Below are positions 1 through 9,451 of a stretch of DNA of 64,000 nucleotides, in pieces. The notes under the pieces are model-generated. The model made no database searches. It was not told the origin of the DNA and saw only the letters and a list, made by a program, of their open reading frames with translations. Origin of the DNA: Psilocybe azurescens (lineage: Eukaryota; Basidiomycota; Agaricomycetes; Agaricales; Agrocybaceae); NCBI GenBank assembly GCA_023853785.1, contig JAJIRX010000961.1:62001-126000 (forward strand), given 5' to 3'. A program made the translations under genes and the position numbers. The stretch's first letter is position 1, and each line of letters starts with the position of its first letter.

Positions 1-21
1 TATTCTGTATATTTAACAAAC

Positions 22-215
22 AGACAAAGAATAGAAATTCTCTTTATTTGGGTGTATTATTGACTTACAGCTTAGAAACAGAAATACTGTTTGTTTAACT
101 TACAGCCACTGAACAGAATATCTGTTTGTTATCTGTATTATTTTCAAACAGAAGTGCTGTATGTCATACTTACAGCAATTCTTACATAAGTTCTGTATTT
201 AATTTGCTGTAAGTT
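22..215. repeat. 35-bp tandem repeat with palindromic core
   Basis: ACAGAAnnnCTGT occurs at 78, 113 and 148, exactly 35 bp apart, and CTTACAGC occurs at 64, 99 and 169, in register with the same period. Each core is a small palindrome (ACAG...CTGT). Iterated palindromes of this kind often lie near the ends of DNA transposons such as hAT elements, so this may be the edge of an element starting outside the window. No transposase is visible here. Confidence 0.5.
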
Positions 216-582
216 TTACTTACACTGGTCAGCGCCAGCAGTGAAAGATAAGATACAAGCAGGGAAATCCCCATACCTTGATCATGAATGATAAGTGTGT
301 GAAGATATTTCCAATTTAAATTCGAGTTCTATTCTACGTGTTATGACATCTGAGGCCGTACTACCTGCTCATACCACATCTGTGTTTGCCTATCCATCCC
401 ATCTCTCGTCCTCCTGAAGCAATGTCCAATCATGTTGCTTCTCAAACAACTTATCGTCAAAATCCCTCAACAACCTAATTGAGTCCTGCCCTGAACTCCA
501 TGATAGTGAAACATAAAGATTGAAGAGACTGAGTCCTCCTGTCGGGGGAGTTGCAATATCCACGATCACATATAGAATCATT

Positions 583-809
583 TGTTGAAAAGACCAAATC
601 AATCAGATAAAAACCGTGTGATTGGGAGGTAAACGCGTAGCGTACAATAATGTAAATACTGTACTTATATACTGTAAATACAATTTATACTAACTAAATT
701 TACTCTATAACGGAGAATTCAGTTTATATATAAAATCTACATACTTGTGGCTGCGTATTCAGCGCACGGGATCACGGGAATTGTGCCGTTTGATTCCCAT
801 ATTCCAACA
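583..809 (+). mobile_element. Solo LTR, copy 1 (227 bp)
   Basis: A 227-bp sequence begins TGTTG and ends CAACA, and is 98.7% identical to the copy at 4938-5164 (three differences). The flanking 5-mers TCATT (578-582) and TCGTT (810-814) match at four of five positions, as an aged 5-bp target duplication would. No internal coding region is present. TG...CA ends with a 5-bp duplication favour a solo LTR over a MITE. The strand is arbitrary. Confidence 0.7.
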
Positions 810-814
810 TCGTT

Positions 815-1587
815 TGACCTTGTGACTGATAATCTGTGAAAGTATATGCTGCCGTTAGCGGATATTGTTTCCTTTTACGGTGCGCTGAACCATTTTCCTC
901 CCTACGTTCACTTTAATGCGGTAATTTGATGATGTTGCCTTGATTGGTATTACATAGTCATCCAACCCTTCAAGTTTAGTAGCCTCATTTGCATCAACTT
1001 GACGAGGAAATATGATGGTAGGTACTTCAACCTAATAACAGCATCATTTCTGTTAACTGGAGGTTCATCAGGATGAAGAACAATGTCGACGATTTTACCA
1101 TGCGCTCCATCTGTGAATGTGACCCAGGGGACGTATAACCACCCAAGCGGGCCAAAATGTCCTGAAAGGTATGTAAACTGTTCAATTTATTTTGCAAGTA
1201 ACTAACTTTTTGCTGTTGTAAAGCTAAATAATTTTTATCAATACTCAAGTTATATCCTAGTTTTCAGAATTGTCTTTGACGGCTTATTGACAGCTTATAT
1301 ACATTCACAAATTTAATAAAAGTCTTTACAACCACTCAGCTTTTGTCTTTGTCAATGGAATTGAATATTGAAAACCTTTCATCATCCCGTGTGGTCTGAT
1401 TACCCAACTCGGATAACGCAAGGGCAAAGCCCCGAACGAACTTTCTGTAATGTTGTATTTGCCAAGCAAGGTGTGAGCCGCCAGCGGCAGCATTCACTCT
1501 AGTTTCGGATTGCTTCAAATTTACTGAAGGGGGAGACAACACTCGTCATGTGATGTTCCTATCAAAAACCCAGTAGCATTTTTCTTA
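815..1587. other. No recognisable gene
   Basis: This AT-rich stretch holds only short ORFs without homology I recognise. It lies beyond the 3' side of the inverted NACHT copy 1 and its trailing small ORF remnant. Nothing could be assigned. Confidence 0.4.
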
Positions 1588-1857
1588 CTATAGTAGGAAT
1601 AAACCACGATGAATTGCAATGGGGGTCAAGACGTCATATAAATTCCAATTATTTCTACTGTGTATGAAATTGCGGGCCAGGAGGGAATAAGACCTAAATC
1701 GTCTCCCACGTCGTGTATTGGTATAAGGGAAGCCGATCCTAGTGGTATGAAAACAGTTAAATAGTCCGAATGACTGGTAATCGATTCGCGGTCGGTGACT
1801 TGACTTCAAATTATTGAATAAAGTGGCATAGGAACTGGGTTTTTGTCGATGCCGGCC
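1588..1857 (-). pseudogene. Remnant of small conserved ORF downstream of NACHT copy 1
   Basis: On the minus strand, starting at about 1857, the sequence resembles the start of the small ORFs at 12193 and 34207 (AGIDKNPVPMPL), then reaches a stop. The other half, including DVGDDLGLIPSWP, continues in another frame. This is the frameshifted copy of a short ORF that follows each of NACHT copies 1-4. Function unknown. Confidence 0.45.
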
Positions 1858-2064
1858 ATCATACGGCTACGTCAGGATGTCCTGGTCAGACATGCCCGAC
1901 AGAAATGGAAGATCTTTCGATGGTCTGTCAGTTTAACACGCACCGCATGCCTTTCCACAAACATCTGGGATCAGGTGTCTGCCATCTCATTCATGGAGAT
2001 AAATGTCCTCCCTCCTGTTATGCGAGTCATCATGCGAGTTGCCTTCGTCGTCGTCATCCTTGTC

Positions 2065-4595
2065 CTATTTCATATATTGGCGGGCGCTACTAAAACAGTC
2101 CCATGGGCATGGATAAGATTGGGAAGTGGGGAAGAGGTGCGACTGCTCCATGGACTGTTCTCGATTCCTCTTCTTTTCTTGCACTAATATCTCTCCTGCG
2201 TCTACCCTCACCAGATATCGAACAACTTCGCTCCTCGCAGTCCGGGTATGATAAGGGAAAATGCATGAAAATGACCAGAATATTCGTTGGCAAGCTAAAG
2301 CAATTAAATCTTCCGATCTATCCGCTTGGCATAGCACAAATGAAAGACAACGAAGAGCAAGGCGAAAGCCAGCTGAACATGCCCTCGGTAGTCGATATGG
2401 GCGATGCCGTTCCCACCTTCGAAGGGCGCGTTGTTTGACTTTTTTTGACTGGGAATTTTGTGGGGGTGGCAGATCTGCGACGGGAGAAGGATCTGGTTGT
2501 TCGCCTCTGATAACACCATTGGTGCAGTGCATAACTCGATTGCATGATGTGTTCCATGTGATCGCATATGTAATGCAGAAAATACTCTGCGGCTATCGCA
2601 TATCTTTTACCAGTCAGCCCGTACATACCGCAACGGGTGGGATTCTTGAGGAACTCTCCAATAAACTCTCTGTACTCCAGGTGCATGCGTATATCACTCT
2701 GGAATGAAAGCATGTCGAGGGCTTCGTAGTCGGCGTTCAACCGGAATAATACAGGCGAGCTATGCCACCAATCTCTAATAAACAAGTTCCAAACGGAGAC
2801 CAAAGCAGTCAGGTTTGGCCGAGAATACATTTGTTTCATCATTCCTCGTGCAAGTGGGTCGAAAAGGTGGAGCTGATGAGAATGTATTTCAGTCCAATTT
2901 TCGAATCCCTATTGGATTGTAAATGATCGAAACTCGGCAATGGATGAGTAGAGAAAGCTAGAACGTACCACCTTTTCAATGGAGGCAAGAAAATGCGGAA
3001 AATATCCATGATAATTGGCTTTATGAAGAATTGACAAAATGCTGATTTTCCGGAGGTCTTCCAAGAGGTCGGAGGTAGCCGTCTGGACCCTCTCAAAATG
3101 AAGAAGAAAAAAGTATGGTTCTTGATAATGGGAGCGACTGAACGGTGTATCTGTTATCAATTCTACTTGAGCTTCGAGCGTTAACTCACCATCCGCCAAC
3201 TCACCATTCAGGTAATGAATATACAGATGTGCAAATTCAGCATGCCACATTTTGGAATTGATCCAGAAATGTTGTGACCTCGATTGATCCAGCAGAAAGT
3301 CTTCGAGAGACGCATGAAAAATATACAACTTAACCCTCTGTTCCCAGACCCTGATTGGAAACAAGTGAGGTGAGATCACAGAACAATTCAACAACATCTC
3401 CAGCATCAAGCGACAATAGACGTGGATCAAGTCCGCCGTATTCTGGTGTGAGAAATTTGTGAGCTAAAATCTGTAATACTGCCTCAGGATTATCCACGGA
3501 TGACAGAATATGCATATACAGCGCATCAAGCTCAGCGAATGGCATGTCACGCTGAGCCGAACGGAGTCCAAGAACAATATCCAGGCGCTGAGGTGGCCGA
3601 TGACGACTGGATTTGACGAATTTAATGACGGTCGATGCATAGATAAATTGGCCGGATGATTTCTTCACCAAGATTTCCAATATGTCGCTATCTGGCCATG
3701 TATCCGGAATATCCGCACGAAATGGATGAATTTCCTTGATTTCGATGAAGCTGTCTTTAAGAAACAAGCGGATATCATCGGACGGGCGGTATTCGTCACC
3801 GAGTGGCACGCTCATTGTGATATCCTTGAGATATCCGTAGCTGAAGGCAGTTCTGATGTCATGCTCTGGACGACTGGCGATAAGGAAGATGAAGGGTAAA
3901 CGATACTGTTGGAAGGCCCGGGAGATGGTAGCTAAAATTTCGACCTGGCTTTGCCGGTCTTCACACTCATCGAGCCCGTCGATAATGATGACGCGAGTTA
4001 GTGCTGGAGTATCGGAGCCAATGCAACCTTGCAAAGGCTGGATCAGAAGAGTCGACATCTGGACGGTGAGCGAGCGAGTGAATATCAAGGGGTCATGGTC
4101 GATGGAAGCTTTGATATGTTCTCTGATGTTCGGAAAGCAAAGGGAAGCTTGATATGCAATTGTTGCGATGAGAGAACGTGGATGGTTTCTGGTGGAATCG
4201 AATCTGGAGAAGAAGTAGCTTGCGATAAGAATCCCTTCCTCATAGCATAGCTCTGCGATCGACTGTGCGATTGCCGATTTGCCTGCTCCCGCTGGACCAT
4301 ACAGCCACATAATCAATGCCTTTTGTATCGCCGGATCAAGGCCGTGGATCCAGTCCATTATCTTTTTCAACACGGCGACTCGTGTATTTGGATGGCATTT
4401 CGGAGGGTCGCGACGTTCTCCGGAGTTATGGAATGCGGCAGGTGAAGCAGCTCTCACGAGGCGATCCCATGCATCTAGAACTCTTGTATATGTGGAATAA
4501 TATGATATATCTCTGGTCATACCTTTGGAATCATTATTGAACTGCTGATAGGTTCCCCCAGTGACGATTGTGTGCGAACCGAACATTGAAGGCAT
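2065..4595 (-). pseudogene. NACHT-domain (NLR-like) gene, copy 1, inverted and frameshifted
   Basis: Same gene as the intact copy 2, in the opposite orientation. It starts at 4595. Intron 1 is 4522-4475 (48 nt) and intron 2 is 2968-2909 (60 nt), at the same places as in the other copies. Walker A (GPAGAGKSAIAQ) and Walker B (VIIIDGLDEC) are present. Two lesions break it: a length change near 3335-3360, where the NACHT frame ends at a TAA and the continuation (IFHASLEDFLLDQ) is in another frame, and an extra A in an A7 run near 2435-2445, which moves the C-terminus to another frame ending at 2065. Because its intron 1 is a multiple of three and lacks a stop, the unspliced frame also reads through. 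NACHT proteins are STAND-class signalling ATPases, in fungi linked to non-self recognition. Probably nonfunctional. Confidence 0.85.
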
Positions 4596-4760
4596 GAGTA
4601 GGGACCAATATTGGGGCAGATGATGGTAACAGTTGAAGACAAGGGCAAATGTTTGTGGTCGTTAGCTGTGTTGTGGGAATACATCAACTATGTAATACCC
4701 AATTAATACCCGAGTAATGCCAATATTAGCATTCTGTCGCTCATGTGCATGTGTGATAAG
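4596..4760 (-). promoter_or_regulatory. Conserved upstream block of NACHT copy 1
   Basis: Read on the minus strand, this shares a long similar stretch with the DNA before copies 2-5, including the run around CCCACAACACAGC and the CTGCCCCAATAT segment close to the start codon. Conservation may simply reflect recent duplication. A promoter/5'UTR role is inferred from position. No clear TATA box was identified. Confidence 0.45.
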
Positions 4761-4937
4761 ATTAGATTAGATGGGGGCAATATTATTGTTCGTCTAAATA
4801 TCGACGCAGTCCCGCCGCACGACTATATACTATTCTTCGTATTTCTTTCTCAGCTTTAACACGCGGTATATCCTGTGGTCCGACGACAATAGGAATCTTC
4901 TGACTTGAAATCGTGTCATAAGAGCCATTCAAGCCAT

Positions 4938-5164
4938 TGTTGAAAAGACCAAATCAATCAGATAAAAACCGTGTGATTGGGAGGTAAACGCGTAGCGTAC
5001 AATAATGTAAATACTGTACTTATATACTGTAAATACAATTTATACTAACTAAATTTACTCTATAACGGAGAATTCAGTTTATATATAAAATCTACATACT
5101 TGTGGCTGCGTATTCAGCACACAGGATCACAGGAATTGTGCCGTTTGATTCCCATATTCCAACA
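4938..5164 (+). mobile_element. Solo LTR, copy 2 (227 bp)
   Basis: TGTTG...CAACA ends, flanked by a perfect 5-bp duplication GCCAT (4933-4937 and 5165-5169). It differs from the copy at 583-809 at only three positions, all CG in copy 1 and CA here. Its duplication differs from that of copy 1, so the two are separate insertions and not the paired LTRs of one element. Confidence 0.8.
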
Positions 5165-5399
5165 GCCATCTACTCTGACCCCGCTCTCCTTACCCTTTTA
5201 ATTTCGTCATGGTCACATAGATATCTTGAAAATATCGGCCTGAGATTCAAAGACTGCGTATAATTAAACTCGTCGTTGGAAATAATAGTGACATACATGC
5301 AGGAATTTACGGGTTTTTGGTCGTTATATGCGTGCATGTCAAATGAGATTTTGAAATCTCCAACATAACTGAATGGGTTGTACGTGAGACTTAATTGAA

Positions 5400-6302
5400 T
5401 TGGATCCAGGACTTTATGTGGTCACAACAGAACGATGTGCGCGTGTGTCAGAGGCTGGAGGAGCAATGGCTTGGCGATCAAAACGCAATAGACACAGTCA
5501 ATCCTGGGTTATACATGACACACGAAGGGCTCTGAGGCTATCGAGGGCATATTGCATACTCTAAGTATATGGTTCAATTAGCCTGGGGTAGACAGTTCTA
5601 GTCATGAAAAGATGAAGTTAAGAGGTTGCATGCAGACGTGATTTGAGAAGGTGAGAAGGTAGAATGAGTACCGAGTGGTGTTACTGCTAGATTAGACAGA
5701 CGGATGGTTCGGACAGAGGGGTGGTGGTGTGTGGTAGATTAGACATATACTGATACTTTATCTTGATATAGATGGCTTGTGGAATCCGCGGGCGCTCACC
5801 AACGACAACATTCAGTGACTCGAGTTCTGCATATCCACCGGCTCAGCTGAGCAGTTTCTCACTATTTATGGCATTTAGGAGAGATGAAAGAAATAAAATA
5901 AGTAGAAGGAAAAAGACAGAGGATATAGCTTTAAAGCTTGAGAGGCACAGTCGTGGCTATTGAATCATTGAATGAGAACGAGTTCGGTTGTCCACACTCT
6001 ACGGAAATTTCCGATACTCGAGTACCAACGGGGTCAAGGGGACTGACGTCACCCTAATCCAAACCACAGACATCGACATCCATCAAATCCATCTTTTCAA
6101 CGAACCAACTCTGCTATCGCCCAATAATGCTGGATGCTTAACGCAATGCAAACGTTTGCGGGTTTTATGCATATGTCTGAACATACTGTACTTTCTATCT
6201 GTTATCTTAAGCTTACCTGGTCTGATCTTTGGAATCTTTACTGGGATCTTTACTAGGACTGGACTTGCTTCAATCGACTTGAACGCTCGGAGTTGAACGG
6301 AC
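5400..6302 (+). repeat. Duplicated spacer and 5' block before coiled-coil gene A
   Basis: 5407-5700 is similar to 25128-25400 continued at 27014, and contains the uninterrupted GTGTTA site used by the element at 25402-27007. 6096-6290 (CCCAATAATGCTG, TTTGCGGGTTTTATG, CTGGGATCTTTACT) recurs before coiled-coil copies C, D, E and F, so it is probably the promoter/5'UTR of that gene family. No protein-coding gene was recognised here. Confidence 0.5.
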
Positions 6303-9012
6303 ATGGGACCCCTTCCCCGCCATCGACGTCAATGTCAGTCAATCAGAAACCCACCCGCCTTCCCCGCCAGCAGTCGCAGTTGCTGCACGAACGCGAGCTA
6401 GAAGCCCAGCTTGCGCGGAAGGACAAAGGAGTATGTGAATTTCCAGCTCTGCGCTAGCCTTGCCTGCATGTGAATTCTGATTCATGCTCAATTCCTCTCT
6501 GCCCTGTCTCCCTCTCCTCTCCCTCTCCTCACTGTCAGTGTCACCCCGCTAAACTCAGACATCACAACACACAAGATAACATCCCTCCTCACTGCGCACA
6601 CAACCCTCCTTGTTAAGCTCTCCCTGCTGCACTCGCGCCTCCTCAACGCGCTCAAAAGTTGGATGGACACGCGCAGAAGAACGCAGAGTTTGCTCAGGAA
6701 GCTTGGGGTTATGCTCAGGAAGGTGCGGGCGTGCGAGGAGACAAGGGAAGGGGTGCAAAGGGGAGGGACAAGTTGCGAGAGGGGCTTGTGAGGCTTGTTG
6801 AGAGAGGCGCGTGGGTTTTCTTTTGCTTTGGTTGGTATCTTCATTCTATTGAATAAATGCGAGTTTTTGATGATGACGCGTTTGTGTAGTGCATGCGGAG
6901 CACGATTGTAAGAAATGGCCTGTCAGCCGGATGCAGCTGTCGAGTCTCGCAGGTACGAAATAACACGCATACACTGCATATGCTGTATAAATTAATCTCA
7001 AATTCACATCCTACCCAATCCTATCGTTTCTGCAGATGACGATCCTGGGGTTATCGTGCACCACCCAATCCCGCCACATCGTTCCCACCCTCATCCTCAC
7101 TTCTCCAACCCCTACGCACCGCGCATAACCCACCTCCTCTCCACGCAGCTTTCCTCGCAGCTTTCCACCTAACAAGCAGCGCACGCACGCACGCAAGCCC
7201 GCGTCGCGGCGCTCGAGGCGAGAGTCGCAAGGTGGGAGGCAGAGTTGGAAGGGTGTGTTTGTACAAGGGGGATGCGTGCGGGAGAGCGAGAGATACAGAG
7301 AAAGAAGAGAGAAGAGAGAACAGGAGGGGGACGGCAGCGTTGTAGGGTGTGGGAGGGGGGGAGCGGTGATAGTGATAGGCATATGTATATGCACAGTGAT
7401 GGGGATAGGGAAAAGGAAAGGCAGGGCGAGGATGGTCGAAATCGGATCGGGCAGGATGAGCGGGGTGGTCATGGTCTAGGTCTTGGTGATGGTGAGGGGG
7501 ACAGGTGGGGACGGAGGAGCGTAAGACACTGAGATACAGAGACGGAGGAAGAGCAGATCATTGCGATACTCCATGTGACTGTTGCACGGAACCGGATGCT
7601 CGAACGCGAGATCAGGGGGTTGAACGAGCAGGTGAGTGCTCGTGTTCCTCTGTTTCGTCCTCTTTTGGCATTTTTGCTCTCGTTCTCGTTCTCGTTTCCA
7701 TTACGATTCTTAATGGGCATGCGCTCATTTTCATTTGCATCTCGCATCCCTCCCTCTGTCCCTTCCTTCCTTCCCTCACTCATAATATACGCCTTTTCTA
7801 TACCAACTCTCGCTCTTTCTCATTATTATTTCATATTATGTTCTTCCACCCATCTGACTTTCCCTTTTGTGTTTAGCTCGTCAACGCGTGGGCGGCATCT
7901 TTGTCTGTATCTGCCTCTGCCTCTCCGCCCGAATCAGCAGCGCGTTCGTTTTTGTTGATGGCCACTGCCACTGCCACTCCACCTCCTCGCGTTTTTTCAA
8001 CGGCAAGATCTACAACAGCCACCATCAAAAAGTCAAAATCAGATCCGGATCCCGAGCCAAGCTGACAGTGATTCCTGTGGACCTCCTTGGCCCTGGCAGT
8101 CGTATGCCTCCTCCGGTATCACCACCAGCAGTATTATCACTGCCACCCCTGGCAGTGCCACCGGCATCGGCACTGTCACGCGCAACAACTGCCCGCGCTC
8201 CAGCTGAATTACTGCGTGCTCTCGAGCACGACATAAGTGAGCACGGCTACATAGTTGATGTGTTCGCGCGTGAGTGGGTGCAGTGGGTGGCTATTTTTGG
8301 TGCTAGTGGTGGTGGTGTGGGGGTGCGGGTGCGGGTGGTTCGGGGTCGGGGGCGGAGTTGGTGTTTGGCGTGAATATGGGCATGCATACATGCTCTTGCT
8401 CTAGCTATCGGTCTCGGACGGCGGGTGCTGGGATGTGTGCTGGCTCTAGGGCGGACGCACACATGGACTGGGATGAAGTCCAGAGGACAACGGGCAGGAT
8501 GAACCCAGAGTCGCGTACGCGCACATATTGGAGGACCCGTTGGAGGACCTGCGGTATCGGATGTGTCGTTTGGAAGCAGAGTGTGCACGGTACATTTTTT
8601 TATGTTTTTTTTTGTGTTTCTGGGTTTTTACATTCTCCCCCTTTTTCTCTTTTTCGTTCTCGTTTGTTTCCTTCATACCACCTGCGCTTCCTGGTTTTGC
8701 TCTTGATAGGGCCCGCGGAGGTGGGAGTGTTACGAGTTTAAGATCTTGCTTATTTTTGGACGGGATTTTCTATTTTCTAGTTGGATGTGTTACAGTGCTA
8801 ATTTACTTAATGAATAGGTTGCGAGAGGAGGCTGAGGATATGCGTCGGCATGGTGGTGCAGGATAAGGTGCAGGATCAGGACCAGGGGCGAGAGCGCGGG
8901 GCGAGAGAGCGAGATGTGAACGTGGGTGTGGATGCAGATGCAGACAGTGCGAAGCAGGACTCGGAAGAGGGTTTTTCAAGTCAATCTCGACAAAGTCACC
9001 GTTCACTCCAGG
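6303..9012 (+). pseudogene. Coiled-coil/acidic-tail gene, copy A (degenerate)
   Basis: Family seen six times here and not recognised by me. Exon 1 (from ATG 6303 or 6332) encodes a Gln/Glu-rich helix ending in LEAQLARKDK, followed by a GTATGTG donor. Exon 2 starts at an AG/ATAACATCC boundary (ITSLLTAHTTLL...) and is Leu-rich, as expected of a coiled coil. A small exon near 6890-6952 encodes VEHDYKKWPVSRMQ-like sequence, and an exon near 7036 encodes a DEGPGVIVHQP-like start and more coiled coil. Later exons include one with EEEQIIAILHVTVARNRML. Damage: frame loss in exon 2, an in-frame TAA near 7168, and truncation at about 9012 relative to copy D. It lies about 440 bp upstream of intact NACHT copy 2 on the same strand. 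Nuclear or signalling roles are guesses. Confidence 0.5.
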
Positions 9013-9130
9013 TTTTATAGTATGCCACTAGATGCTCTTGTAGCTTATAAGAAATTGTTTTTCCATTGTAGTTCACAATGCAAATTTGAAGTGTGTGAAC
9101 AAATTACCAAACTTAGTGTCAGCATTTGAT

Positions 9131-9235
9131 GTTCCCAATTGGGCGTTAAGCGTCCTAATTGGGCGATAATTAGCCCAATTAGGCGTCAAGTGTTGCCCAA
9201 TTGGGATACTTAACGCCCGATTAGGCGTTAGGGCC
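9131..9235. repeat. Palindromic CCCAATTGGGCG cluster (possible MITE end)
   Basis: A perfect 11-bp inverted repeat, CCTAATTGGGC (9154-9164) and GCCCAATTAGG (9173-9183), has an 8-nt loop. CCCAATTGGG and TAACGCC/GGCGTTA motifs surround it. The block (about 9013-9240) replaces the end of coiled-coil gene A and is not seen at the other NACHT upstream regions, so it is probably a small inserted element. Confidence 0.45.
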
Positions 9236-9289
9236 ATTCCAGACATAACACCATAGCCAGAACACTTGCATTTCCCACCATCCAATCTA

Positions 9290-9451
9290 ATTTTATTATA
9301 CATGCACGCACATGAACGACAGGATGCTAATATTGGTATCAGTCGAGTATTAGTTGATGTATTCCCACAACACGGCTAAGCACCACAACATTGTCCTTGA
9401 CTCCTTGTCTTCAACCACCACCATCATCTGCCCCAATATCGATTCTCATCT
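9290..9451 (+). promoter_or_regulatory. Conserved upstream block of NACHT copy 2
   Basis: About 160 bp ending at the start codon is shared with copies 1, 3, 4 and 5 (CGCACATGAACGACA, CTAATATTGGTATCAG, TATTCCCACAACAC). The position fits a promoter and leader; conservation by recent duplication alone is the alternative. Confidence 0.45.

Noticed and set aside
4475..4522. Treating NACHT copy 1 as intron-less at this position because the frame is open
   Set aside because: The other four copies need this intron to avoid stops or a frame break, and the splice sites are conserved here.
583..5164. The two 227-bp repeats as the LTR pair of one element containing NACHT copy 1
   Set aside because: Each has its own flanking duplication (TCRTT and GCCAT), so they are separate insertions.
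6480..8900. Many Pro/Arg-rich and Ser/Phe-rich ORFs on both strands
   Set aside because: They arise from C+T-rich introns and opposite-strand reading of coiled-coil exons.
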